Notes under the pieces: model-generated
The model's database searches: none
Told to the model about the DNA's origin: nothing
What the model saw: only the letters and a program-made list of their open reading frames with translations
Program-made: the position numbers and the translations under genes
From: Lota lota
Taxonomy: Eukaryota; Chordata; Actinopteri; Gadiformes; Lotidae
Direction: 5' to 3'
DNA length: 64,000 nucleotides
Assembly: GCA_026745465.1 (NCBI GenBank)
Contig: JACYXH010000779.1
Coordinates: 317,501 to 381,500, forward strand
Shown: positions 11,813 through 24,133 of the stretch, one piece after another
Layout: every line of letters starts with the position of its first letter
Position numbering within the stretch: the first letter of the stretch is position 1

Positions 11813-13420
11813 CTATCTATTTATAAACGTACTTGTAATCCAATAGGCAGAACTAGCCAATATCCCCAGTATGTCGTTAAGGCTTTGACCTTGAGTGACC
11901 AGGACACCTGTTTAAAGTCATGACATACAATTCACACAGTGATATCATCATATCTTATATCTTATCAAATCAAAATGTATTTAGATTATATATGTTACAA
12001 CTTCTTGTTTTTATGCAATGCCTTTCACAATTAAAGTTAAAAATAGGAAGATAAGGCCTAAGCTTTGGAAAATACAATTGGGAAAAACAAAACTGCAGCA
12101 TATAATCAAGGATTGCAATAAAATAATAAAATAAAATGGATCAAATCAACGAAAAAACGAAATAAAGGTTGAAAATCGTTCTTCTTAATTGAAAGCAGGG
12201 CTAACAAGGTATGTTTTTTAACCCCTTCATAATGCATGCTGTCAGGACTGCTCACACTGTTCCTCAGCCTGAGGCCGTCTGAGCGATGCCAAACCAAAAC
12301 GTCTCCTCATCAGGAGGGTCAGGGAGTCCGGCATCTGCCAGGAACAGAACTCAAAAGCATATTTAATTAACTGAAAGAAAAATACATTAAATCGATTCTA
12401 AAGTGGACTGGGACGGAGCCGGTGTGGGGAAAGAAGATAAATGGCAACCTTGGTGACGTTCCTAACGTGCATTCAGCTCATTTTCAAAACCAAGATCATG
12501 TTTGAGATTTGATCATTTGTGATAAGGATCTCAGCTCTGTGGCTACTTTGCATTGTCTTCGCTTTGCTAGGATTTTGTACTTATCTTGGTTAGGCTGTAT
12601 GAAATTCTGTGTCATCCAAACATTGATGTCAGTAATACCTTACAGTTTATCAAGGTGTCGGTGACGTAACTGACACATACAGTTGTGTGTGATCTGCGTC
12701 ACTGAGAGAATGTATGCTATGTTTGTGGATGACAGCCCTGCTAATGGGAGCATACACATGTTGATGTTGTCTATGTATTTGTGTAGTTCATATCGTATTG
12801 TAGTCGAGTATGTGTAATAATAATATCGACATATGTGCTATTATTTGACAGGACTATCTCGTCACTGCTCTGAAGAGCTCTACCGGGCTGTCTTTGGCGC
12901 CACCGTGTGGACGGGTCAGGATCAGAGCGCGGAGATGCTCGTCTCAGACAATCAAGTGGCCTGTTCTGCTCGTCAGACGAGTGCCTGACGTCAATGAGTA
13001 GAACAATCAGTAGGCCGCACAAACGACTTGAATGTGTAATTTTTTGAACTCACAAACAACATATGCTGTTTCTAACAACAAGACTGTTTTCTTAAGAAAA
13101 ACTTAGAGAAAATGTGGACGGCGTTTGGATCGTACATTTTTCTTGGGACTTAGTGTAGTTCGCCTCTTGCCGCTCCCTCTTAAACCAAGCAATATAATTC
13201 GTAAATGGGATAGGGGACTAGCCAATGCACAGAAGAGGTGAAAATAAAGTGTTAATAGCCTACACTTTTAAACCTGAAACCTGTCATGACAAACATTCTT
13301 TCATTGGATGCCATTAAAAAAAGACGTGTTATCTGGAAGAGGCGTCTAAAAGACTGATGCTTATCGACAAATTTTAGTCACATGCTTGTCTGTCTGTCTT
13401 GTCAAACGAGTTATCTGAAT
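11813..13420. other. AT-rich intergenic DNA, nothing recognised
   Basis: I see no convincing exon, RNA gene or repeat family here on either strand. The few open frames are short and of random composition. Confidence 0.5.
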
Positions 13421-13426
13421 TCAGAT

Positions 13427-13680
13427 TATCTCTCGGCGCGTGTGTGTCCTGTGTGTGTCCTGTGTGTGTTCGTGTTATCTCTCGGCGCGTGTGTGTCCTG
13501 TGTGTGTTAGTGCTATCTCTCGGCGCGTGTGTAGGCTGTGTGTGTTCGTGTGTGTCCTGTGTGTGTACGTGTTATCTCTCGGCGCATGTGTAGGCTGTGT
13601 GTCTTCGTGTGTGTCCTGTGTGTGTTCGTGTGTGTCCTGTGTGTGTTCGTGTGTAGGCTGTGTGTGTTGGGGTGTATGTG
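13427..13680. repeat. Minisatellite with TTATCTCTCGGCGC core
   Basis: The core TATCTCTCGGCGC recurs at about 13428, 13475, 13513 and 13572, each followed by GTGTGTCCTGTGTGTGT-type spacers. The same core reappears at 13965-14020, next to one arm of an inverted repeat. Confidence 0.85.
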
Positions 13681-13900
13681 TGTGCGCCCATGCGCAGGTG
13701 TGGGTTTTGTTTGTGTGGGTATGTTTCTGGATCACACACAGTCACATCAACGCCTGTTTGTTATGGCGCCGTCGGCGTTCACAAAAATGTCCCTCCTCCC
13801 GAGGCCCTTAAAATGCTAGGAACTCCACGCGGAATCCTAATCACGTGATGACGTCAGGTATTACGTTATAGGCCTGGTCGACAAGTGGAGTTATGCTGCT

Positions 13901-14995
13901 GGCGGATTATGGAATGCCATGTGCGCAAAAGCGTCTTGGAGATGTCATGTTAACACGTAGATTTTATCTCTCGGCGCGTGTGTGTCCCGTGTGTGTCCTG
14001 TGTGTGTCCTGTGTGTGTCCTGAACCAGAGGCAGCATTAATCCGCTTTTCTGTGTTTAATGTGGGTGGGAAGGGGGACTGTTCCCATAACAGTTGGGAAA
14101 AATATGAATGCATGTATGTGAAGTCATGCATACTGTTTCTCTCGTGCTTCTATGGACATAATTACTCATATCCTAATGGTACCTTGTGTTAAGACATTCA
14201 CATAAACATGCACACAAAGTGAATATGGAAATGCAGAGGTACAGCTCGAGGTATGATTGGGTGTACATTATACTATCTGGGTTCAGTGATTGTAACGTTA
14301 TATGACGTTTAGTTAGTTCAACTGCTTGTGGCGTTTTTCATGCTCATTTTGGGGTTTTGAGGGAATGCAATCGGGGTAGGCTATATGCTGTTTAGGAAAT
14401 AACCAAAATTATTTATTTTATCACACAACACGTATTTCAAACATGTGGAACCATGAGCTACATTTTTGTTCTGAATCCCCCCAGTTCTCCTATATTTCCA
14501 TATGTGCTTGTTTACGACCTATGGGCATTATTTCATTTTATGTAACATGCACACATATATCCTGTATTTAAGACACTGAACATGTAATATGAACACAATA
14601 TTCGCAACACTATTGGTGATAAATCCTCATCTAGGTTTGTGTAAATGAACCTTTACACAGAACGAATAAACTCGTAGCAACGTGAACCGTGCTTCCATTG
14701 TGTGCATGTAGGCTACAAAAACTGGCTGTTGATTCCACGTGTCTGAAATACTATATATATTTTAATAGTATAATATAATAGTATAATAGTCTTCGTCACC
14801 ATGGTGCAGCCGTCCTCATCAATATGTATGACTGCCTTGATTCAAGGTCCCTCATTGGCCACAACCAACAACGCGTCATCTTTTGGTTACGTTAACGTGT
14901 CAGTATTTATTACGTTAACGCGACCAAAATCACCCGTTAACACGATATTTCGGAGACGTTTTTGTGCTAATGGCCTTCCATAGGCGGATGGCCTA
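13901..14995. mobile_element. Possible non-autonomous element with imperfect inverted repeats
   Basis: The segment 13901-13972 and the reverse complement of 14920-14995 share GGA.TGCCAT..GC.CAAAA.CGTCT and then TC.TGTTAAC..GT(A/G)(A/G)TTTT in the same order. No transposase is visible between the arms, and no target-site duplication was identified, so the call is tentative. Confidence 0.4.
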
Positions 14996-15371
14996 CAGAC
15001 ACGTTTCTTTTCTACTTCTTCAAATATTGTCAAATAGTTGTACATCAAAAATATATCCAACATTAATAACACAAATAAATTAATGAATAGGCCCACATGA
15101 ATAAATAACATGAATTACATAACAAACAAAAAATGGTTTGACAATGTCATGAAACATTTTTCATTCCCGCTTCCGGTGGTTTTGTCTGATTTCGCCTGAT
15201 CGTAAATGGCCCGTGTGAGTCTCACTGTCGGGGCCCATCGTCGGGGACGTGGGGCCATCGAGTAAAACAGTCTGTAAAAACAGTGTAGTGTCCCAACCTG
15301 TCTGGCAAAAGAGTGAACAAGTCTTTATATTATATTTATTACGCTTTTATATCGATCTGAGGCCCGTCACG

Positions 15372-15385
15372 GTTACCAAGGCAAC
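15372..15385 (+). promoter_or_regulatory. RFX X-box motif
   Basis: GTTACCAAGGCAAC fits the RFX-factor X-box consensus (GTNRCC, short spacer, RGYAAC), embedded in the wider near-palindrome ACGGTT..CC..GG.AACCGT. About 48 bp downstream is a strong donor (CTTG, then GTGAGT, at 15433), suggesting a short untranslated first exon. RFX X-boxes often mark ciliary genes; whether this one is used is unknown. Confidence 0.5.
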
Positions 15386-15720
15386 CGTAACGGTTAAATG
15401 AAGAGCATCGGTGAAGACGCTAGGACGACTTGGTGAGTAACTTACTGTATTAAAATGCCTTTTTGTAATTAATCAATATGTAATCGATCCATGTCTTGGG
15501 GCCTAGGTCGACTCCGTTGACGTTGTGTGTTAACTTTAATTTCAAAATAGCCTATTTCTCATTTTTTTACTGAAACAAATCGGCCACACCTGATCTTTAC
15601 TCTTTAATCTTTCGGATCAGAGTCATACATTTGACCAATTAGTACTTTTTAATAGCAGCCCAGGTAACGCATGGCAACGTAACGTTAGGAAACCAACGAC
15701 GGCTACACGTTTAGTTTTAG

Positions 15721-15915
15721 GAGACAATGTGCGACAAGGTCGCTGGTTCGGTTGATCAACATGTGGAAATGAGGGAGGATGGAGAGGAGAGAGGAGGAAA
15801 GGAGAGGAGGAGAGGAGAGGATGGAGAGGAGAGAGGAGGAGAGGAGGGGAAGGACGAAGGCGGAAAGAGAGACTTTACAGTTAAAAAAAAACGTGAAAAA
15901 CACTCAATATTATGA
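15721..15915 (+). CDS. Unrecognised short open frame after a good splice acceptor
   Basis: An acceptor (GTTTAGTTTTAG) at 15720 precedes an ATG at 15727 that opens a 62-codon frame starting MCDKVAGSVDQHVEM, then an Arg/Glu/Gly-rich stretch made of a GGAGAGGA repeat, ending KKKREKHSIL. Together with the X-box and donor upstream it could be the first coding exon of a small gene. I know no family for it and found no donor that clearly continues it, so it may equally be chance. Confidence 0.25.
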   Translation, partial: ETMCDKVAGSVDQHVEMREDGEERGGKERRRGEDGEERGGEEGKDEGGKRDFTVKKKREKHSIL

Positions 15916-16417
15916 AGAAATTAGTTCGATTTAATTGTTGTTGTTGTGTTCATTCAGATGCATTTAAATGGATGATAATTATTATTATATTAACTGAAAT
16001 GGTTTTGACTCCGTAAATTGAGGCTTAAACAACGCGGATGGAATTGGGGACATTTAATCGATTCAGATTGTGATGTGTCAATATTATCCACAATAACACC
16101 ATTCTTTGTTATAAGCCCATACTAATGGTCGAACTCAACTTAAATTGCTGACAATGCGGACCACGTCATCTTTCTAAGTATTTTGTACACTTTCTGCGTA
16201 ATGAGCCGTGACCATGGATGAAACTCGGCTGCGTGATGGCTGCGTGTTGACGGTCAACAGACTCATGCTTGTGTTTCTGTGTTTAGGAACACAACATCAT
16301 CAAAGTGTCTTCATGTTGACGGCCATTTGAACCCCCAAGCCCCACATACGCACGCACGCACAAATGCTACTGTAATAAAATACACTTTTATTAGATATGA
16401 CGACATTAAGGACATTA

Positions 16418-16420
<3 letters not shown>

Positions 16421-16448
<28 letters not shown>

Positions 16449-17110
16449 TATTGTTATTATTATTAGGTATTCACAGTGTAGCTGTGGATACCTATTGTTA
16501 TTATAGGGTTTGGGTATTATTATTATTATTATTATTTAGGATTGGTAACGCCAATATCTCCGCGGTGGACTTGTCAAAAGTTTTCAAATTTGGGGTTAAT
16601 ATACATATCCAGGTCTCGAAAAGGTTTGGCGCCGAAATCCCCATAGGAGGCGCTATAACTTCCGGTCAACGATCTGCATTTCCGCCCCGATGGCTATACA
16701 ATTTTGAACATCTTTGCCTTTTGGACCCATGACGTCCATCAGGATAGATTTAGCTGTACAGGGAACATTTCGGGAAAACTTCAAAAATCTTCTCAGAATC
16801 AACCAAAACTCAGAATGACCCACACCTTTGTACACGTGATCTATGGCCATGTCTGATCTTAATGTTAGCAACGATTTTTGATTGGGTAAAAAATGGCTGG
16901 GTTATGGCAAATTTCAAATTAGCGAACATCATTATATCAACCACAAGTCAGCTTCAGAAGGTAGCGGAAACTTGAAACTTGCCATACAGACAGAGGGCCC
17001 TTCCATTAACATGAGTAAAACGTTTGTTGTTGATGTCTCATTCCATGACGTCACAGTGGGTAATTCCTCATAAGCGCGATGCACCACTTCGCCAATAGGG
17101 GGCTCAAATA
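16421..17110. mobile_element. Probable dispersed repeat of unknown class
   Basis: ATT microsatellites (16424-16465, 16516-16540) flank GTATTCACAGTGTAGCTGTG, followed by a non-coding body with GGCGCTATAAC and TTCGCCAATAGGGGGC motifs, a composition I associate with dispersed fish repeats. No ends or coding region were identified. Confidence 0.35.
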
Positions 17111-17155
17111 CACACATACATGGCATCTACTCTTAAACCAGTGTCTGTGTGTGTC

Positions 17156-17156
<1 letters not shown>

Positions 17157-17223
<67 letters not shown>

Positions 17224-17262
17224 TGTCTCTATCTGCGTGTCTCTCTGTATGTCAGAATGTGC

Positions 17263-17305
<43 letters not shown>

Positions 17306-17346
17306 TGTCTGTCTATCTGCGTGTCTCTCTGTATGTCAGAATGTGC

Positions 17347-17389
<43 letters not shown>

Positions 17390-17462
17390 TGTCTGTCTGT
17401 CTATCTGCGTGTCTCTCTGTATGTCAGAATGTGCTTGTGTGTGTGTGTGTGTTTGTGTGTGT
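17157..17462. repeat. (TG)n interrupted by three copies of a 45-bp block
   Basis: Three near-identical blocks reading CTATCTGCGTGTCTCTCTGT then ATGTCAGAATGTGCTTG (near 17228, 17311 and 17400) alternate with GT runs, giving a higher-order repeat of about 85 bp. A fourth, degenerate copy sits near 17577. Confidence 0.9.
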
Positions 17463-17606
17463 AAGCCCATGCATATGATATCGATCTACATAATGAACAA
17501 TATCTTGATTGCAGTCCAAAACCAATGTTGTTGAACCATTGCACCTATGTGTGTGTCTGTGCCTTTGTGTGTGTGTGTCTCTATGTATGTCTGAGTGTGC
17601 GTGTAT

Positions 17607-17643
<37 letters not shown>

Positions 17644-18404
17644 TGCGAGTGGGTTATGGGAGTAAAAAAACTAAACAGTGTTGAGGAACGTAGATGGAGG
17701 CATAGGAGTGATGACGTCACCGGTGATTCGCTTGAAAAGGGCGGCCGCTGGGATAGGCGGTGCGTGGGCTGGGAATACCTCGTGGGAGTCCTAGTTATTA
17801 TTATTAGTATTTATATGACATGATAATAGGGCATTTTATACAAAAAAAGGATACAAAATAAGAGATTAGAGATTCAAACGTTTAGAGGAGAGAAAAAGCT
17901 CATGGACCAGAAGAAGAGGATAATCCACCATTCAACACCAGATGAGATGTTTCTCTCTCTCTATAGAAGGTCTTAGTGTTTCCAACACTTTCTATACTAT
18001 GTTAGTGTGGATAGGCTAACTCTCTGTATGAATAGGAATCCCATCTTTTTGTCAGTGATTATTATATCACCAACTCACACGACGTTGTTTGACCACCAGC
18101 TGGGATATTTTCCACTGCGTGTGTTGTGCGTGAACTGTTCATCCTTCTGTTTTGCAAACCATCAACGTTTTCTGTTGACACGTCAATTCAAGCACTGTAC
18201 TGGAAATCAGGTGGAAGGTCTGGCTCGGGTAGTGCGTCCCGATTGGACCGGAGACCTGTCAATTAAATTCCCAAGTGTGTCCCAGGCACCCTCCTCCTTC
18301 CAGCGAGTTGGCATCGTGTGGGCCTGAGTGGAGCCACTTGTATTTTCACTGACAGCTTGTTCTGTTGTGCCAGTGCTGTGATGTTGTATACACAATGAGA
18401 CAAG

Positions 18405-18584
18405 ATGAACCCCCCCCACACACACACATCGTCCTCCCATACCCCCCCACACACCTCCCTCCCATACCCCCCCCCCCCACACCTCCCTCCCATAACCCCC
18501 CCACACCTCCCATAACCCCCCCCACACCTCCCTCCCATAACCCCCCCTCACACCTCCCATAACCCCCCACACACCTCCCTCCCA

Positions 18585-18616
<32 letters not shown>
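18405..18616. repeat. C-rich minisatellite ending in poly-C
   Basis: Units of CACACCTCCCTCCCATAACC with variable C runs, ending in about 28 consecutive C at 18590-18617. Confidence 0.9.
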
Positions 18617-18679
18617 AGGCGATCTCCTGTCTTTATCTCTAGTGTCGTCCACCTCGTACGCTGAACAAACCGCACCTCT

Positions 18680-18780
18680 CCTCTCTCCATAGAATGTGAC
18701 TTTTCTTTCTCCTGCACGAGGAACCCCATCTTTCTCTTCTCCGGTACATCCACGGCATCCCCGACTCCAGGGTTAAATGG
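18680..18780 (+). other. Orphan exon-like segment
   Basis: A segment of about 90 bp sits between a strong acceptor (CTCTCTCCATAG, ending 18692) and a strong donor (AAATG, then GTAAGA, at 18780). One frame is open throughout. It could be a 5' exon of the carbonic anhydrase gene that starts at 20299, or belong to the X-box-associated transcript, or be chance. The protein in the open frame is not recognisable. Confidence 0.25.
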
Positions 18781-19089
18781 TAAGACGCTGTTTGTAGGAG
18801 AGGCCTCAGTCAGAGGATCGGTAGAAATGCATCAGAGTATCACAGGCGAGTATCAGTTAGAAATGCATTTTTAAAAACATTGGTAAATTGGGGTGAAGAT
18901 GAATGCAATGGTTGTAAATCGAGATTCTCTTTGGCCTGATAAAGGTTAACGATAGGTATGTTAATACATACTCAAATTGAAAGGTGTATTAAGCAACATT
19001 ATATATCACATAACATTTACTTCCAAAATAGACTCCAAGCCAATCCCAGAGAAACTATTGTGCATATATAACATATCATATCTACAACA

Positions 19090-20195
19090 GAAATAAAAAC
19101 TGCCCGCTATGACAAGAAAATAGAGTCACAGCTAAGCAGCAATGACCCTGGCAGTATGTGGAAGGGACTACACACAGTCTCTGACTTCAAAGAGACCCCT
19201 AGCTGCACAGCTGACTCTCTTCCAGATGAGCTGAACAGTTTCTACGCCCGCTTTGAACTGAGCCACACCAACCTCCTAGAGAGAGAGCCTACACCACAAA
19301 CGACACGGCCAGCGCCCTGGTCATCGCAGAGGAAGACGCGCGTGTGGTGTTCAAACGCATCAACATCCGAAAAGCGGCCGGGCCAGATGGAGTACCAGGA
19401 CGGGTGTTCAAAGTGTGTGCGGACCAGCTGGCTGGTGCATTCAACAAACATTTTCAACCTCTCCCTCTCCACGGGCTTCAAGTCATCAGTCATCATCCCA
19501 GTACCGAAAAAGAGCAAGGTAGCATGTCCAAACCACTGGCGCCCTGTTGCTCTCACCCCCATAGTGAGCAAATGCTTTGAGAAGCGTATCAAGGTGCTGA
19601 TCTGCAGAATGCTCTCACCCACCCGGGTGAGAGCACCACTGCCTGGTACGGGAACAGCACTGCCCAAAGCCGCAAAGCGTTGCAAAGGATAGTGCGGACA
19701 GCTGAGAGGATCAGCGGATGTGAGCTTCCTTCCATCCAGGACACCTACAAGGCCCGGTGTGTCAAGAAGGCCCTCAGAATCATTAGGGACCCCAGCCACC
19801 CCAATCAGAAACTGTTTGAGCTACTGCCGTCGGGGAAGCGGTACCGAAGCCTCTGGGTTTTTTCCCCCAAGCAGCCAGGCTCCTGGAGAAATCCATTACC
19901 CCCAAACCAACCCCACGCACACTACAACAACCCATTATTTGATTATCTGCATTATATTGTTCTGTATTTTGCACAGCATTTCTTTTTTTTTTGCACTACC
20001 ACCGTGGCTGGTACCACTACCACTTGAACACTTGTATTAATGTTGCTTCTTATTATTAGTGTTTATTATTACTTACTTTGTTATTGTGATCTTGTATTGA
20101 TGCTGCTATATGACTTGGTTGAGGAACCAAGCCTTAGAATTTTACCCTTGCGTACTTGTACGTTAAGATGTAATAAAAGCAATTCTGATTCTGAT
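19090..20195 (+). mobile_element. Dead L2-type LINE fragment
   Basis: Pieces of a CR1/L2-superfamily reverse transcriptase ORF are visible in different frames: an N-terminal piece (PDELNSFYARFE), the RT block KAAGPDGVPG, IIPVPKK with HWRPVALTPI, then, after a deletion that removes the catalytic region, the C-terminal block AWYGNSTAQSRKALQRIVRT with LPSIQDTYKARC and LPSGKRYRSL. The 3' end carries AATAAAAGCAATTCTGATTC. Frameshifts and the deletion make it inactive. Its end is only about 100 bp upstream of the carbonic anhydrase start codon. Confidence 0.85.
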
Positions 20196-20298
20196 ATTAA
20201 CACAATAGATGGGTAGTTTAGTCATCCCTGTGGAGAACTTAATATTCAGTAATGTTATATCATGTGTATTTTCTCATCCATGTTATTTTGACCTCTAG

Positions 20299-23200
20299 AT
20301 GTTTCTCTTCCTCCTGACGCTGTGTGTGTGCATGGCCACAATGACCCATCTCTCCAGTGAGTTCCACACCTTCTCTATGTGTTTCTGTCCATGCTGGGCT
20401 CCACAAGAAGAGGGATTTTAACACACTTAGGTGTATTTCAGTGACAGGAGAACAGTTGCCGTTTGTTTGTGCTGTCGTTTGGTCGCCTGAGAAGTTTCTC
20501 TTTGTGTGTTTCTTTCTGCAGTGGCTGCAGACTGGTGCTACACTGGCTGTGGTGAGATGGCTCATGGCTTCTGGCATGAATATTTCGATTATTTAGAACG
20601 GGACTGCAAACTCTGAATCAGTTCATAGATTACAGCTAAATAAGAAGTGGTGGGGATACTGTAGTCTGGTCAAGGCATTGTGTAAGCCCTACACCAAAAA
20701 ACAACAACACTAAGCTAAAACCAAACTAAAGTAAAAACTTATTGGGGAACTTTGCTGTTTTTCTAATATATATGAGTAGGCATACTTCTTATATGTGTGT
20801 TGTGATGAACCGTTTTCTGCATCATCAACCCGTTTTTACACAAAATATGTGTGGAGAAGTTGGACCATCAATGTCCTTTTTCCCAACACGACCGATGGAG
20901 AACGCAAATCCAGGACAATGCCGTCAGTTCACAACACGATTATGAAGCAGTTAGCCTACTATATTATATTAGAAAACAGCAAGCGTGACGGTTCCCCTTT
21001 TAGAGAAACTAAAGCATCAAACCAAAAAAGTCCTCGTCCGTTTAGGTCACACTGCTGACACCTGGAGCCACTTGGCGGGGTCTTCCTGTGGGGGCCTCAT
21101 GCAGTCCCCCATCAATATTGCCAGCAGCAACGCCATCACCAATCCAGAGCTCCACGGCTTCACCTTCACCAACTTCATCGACCAACACGCTCTGACAATG
21201 CTCGTCAACAACGGTCACACAGGTGGGAGGCTCGGTGTCCCTAGCGCACAGCCTTTAACTCACTTTGACGCCTGTGACTCATTTAGCTCTGAACGTAACG
21301 GTATGTAGAGTGACTAAGCTAGCCTGGGTATCAGCACCGTCAGCCTGAATGGTGTTCCCTCCCTCGCATGGCGATCAGTGACGGGTAAGGTGGCGGAGGA
21401 GCAGTTGGAGGTCAGTGGCGGGGGGCTGAGCGGCAGCTACGATGTTTTCCAGTTGCATCTCCACTGGGGTGACACCGAACTGCACCCCGGCTCCGAACAC
21501 ATGCTGAACGACCAGCGCTACCCCATGGAGGTGACCGTGGTTTCTGCATGCACTCGTTAGATGCTACGCGGCACCTAGCAAGGCCTACTGCCCCTGACCC
21601 CTTTTAATTTTTTTGGTCTGTCTTTATTTATTTATTATGATCTGATTACCCTGTCTTGCTCCTGTTATGTTTGTTTGTTTGTTTCCTCTGTAAAGTGTCC
21701 TTGGGCTTAAGAAAGGCGCTTAATAAATCCCAGCTAGTATTATTATTATTTTTATTACGTGGTACATTGCTAATGGTACATGCTACATGCTACACGCTAC
21801 GTCCAACCAAAGATGTACTAATGAGAAGAAATTCGACTTGGCAGAATATGTGGAGCTAACTCCAGGGGTGCGACTGAGCGTAGACTGTAGGATGAAAGGA
21901 GAGTGCCACGATAGTTACCAAGTACTCCTCGTGTAGCAGCCACGTTCACACATCCAGAGATGCTGTTCAAATCCATCTGAAACATGTACCTTAGGTGCAA
22001 GACTTTTGCCTGCTTTAATCAACGGACGCTTATGTAAAGAAAACGGTACAATTGGGGAGGATTACACCATGACCAGCTGCTGTAAAGAAAGGAGGTTATA
22101 TCACATCCCTCAATTGTTTATCGGCGAATATTGGTTCATTCGTAATAACCCGTAGATTGTGTCATTTGCAAAGTAGCAGCGAATAGGCTGTGCACAGCTG
22201 CGCTAGACTGGGATTTTCATTTGAGTGCATTTTGCTCTGTTAACCCTCATGCATTCTGTCATATTATGGTCAACAGGTGCAGCATGCCTCTCTCTCTATA
22301 ATAGCACTGGAACAACACGCTATGTGCTAAATGCTATAGGCTGCAGGCTACATACATTGTGTGCCATAGGCTGCAGGCTACATACATTGTGTGCCATATG
22401 CTGCAGGCTACATACATGCTGTGCCATATGCAAGCTACATACATTGTGTGCCATATGCTGCAGGCTACATACATTGTGTGCTACATGTTACAGTCTACAC
22501 GCTCGCCTCAACATAGAATGAGTGATGCTTTGTCCAGTTGGCCATAATGTTATGGGTGGCTTTCCCCCATGAGACATTGGACTAACTACAACTACCCTAT
22601 ACTAATACTAATATTATATAGAGTGTTTAGGATAGCAATAGATTAATAGGCAAGCATTTAATAAGCAAGGGTTTGGCGTGGTTAAATTCAGAGCAATTAC
22701 CAACGGACATCAGTGCATTATGGGAAGAAGCACCAGAAAAGTGTCTAGTTAACCCGTAGATGGTATTTAAAGTTTGCTTTGTCTGTTTCATATCCCTGCC
22801 AGATGCACATCGTGTGCCTGAAAAAGGGTCTGGATATATTCCAGGCCGTTTCGGACCCCGAAGGCATCGCTGTCCTTGGCTTCTTTATTCAGGTACACTA
22901 AAACCTTTCTGTCCGTTTCTACCGCACTACGTTACCCACCGGGTTCGGTTCCAGTGTTGATGGCATGTCCTGGGGCCTCTGCAAAACAATGCAAAGTAAG
23001 TCAAAGCCTCCATTAGAGGATCTACTGAAGACAAGTAGCTTAAGCCACACCTAGCACTTCCATTTTCCTTCCTTTCCTAACACACTGCCGGAAGATGTTG
23101 AAAATGTAGTCATCTTGTTTTGTCTTGTATGATTGTAGAGCCATGATTTTGCCTTTCCAATTGTGTTATTTTTAGTAACATTACATTAGTTACTTAGCAT

Positions 23201-24075
23201 AGAGGTTAGGGTTAGGGTCAGTGATTAAGGCAAGGGTTATCATATTACCATGTTAATTAACCATGTTAAATCAAATTAAATAATGTATAAATAGTGTATA
23301 TTTAAATAATGTATAAGTCAATACCTTAATTAACATGAACACCATTAGTAAACATGAAGACCATTCTGGTTAATGCTTATTACTGCATTCACTAATGTTA
23401 ATTAATGGTTAATGACTGTACCCTTATTGTGAAGTGTTACCTACGACATAAACTGCACAACACCACACTATAGCATTACACCACACTTTACCACAGTGTA
23501 AGATTACACAATAAGCAACACCCACCGTGTAAGGTTAAGCTAAGGTGATGCAGGACATACTTTATGTTCAGGAGGAGATGAGGTGTCAGGTGTGTGTTTC
23601 ATGTTGTCTTCGCAGGCCACAGAAGAGGGCCCGCAGAAACCTTGGGAAGATCTCACATCCTACCTGGAACACCTCCCCTCTGCAGGTCTATTTTCTCCGT
23701 CAACCCGGGATCTCAGCCTAGTTACAAGTAGTTCATTTAGTAGCGACTCGGGCGATTTTGGACGCAAGACATCCGTTCATTTGATTGGGTTGCATTTAGT
23801 TTCCCGCTTCCTCGCCGTGACAACGGCAATGATTCATACACTTCTACGTTGAATAGATGAATGGCTTTCCACCAAAGGTTTCCTTTGTTTGGTTTCTCAG
23901 ATTCTCAGGTGAAGGTCAGCCACAGCCTCTCCATCAGTGATCTACTGGGCGACGTGGACCGTGCTAAGTTCTACCGCTACAAGGGCTCCCTGACCACACC
24001 CAGCTGCCAGGAGGCTGTGGTCTGGACCATCTTCCAAGAGCCCATAATGGTGCACACTGACCTGGTGAGGGGAGG

Positions 24076-24133
<58 letters not shown>

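Noticed and set aside
19156-19692. Host gene encoding the 178-codon frame
   Set aside because: The peptide blocks are those of an L2 reverse transcriptase, broken by frameshifts and a deletion.
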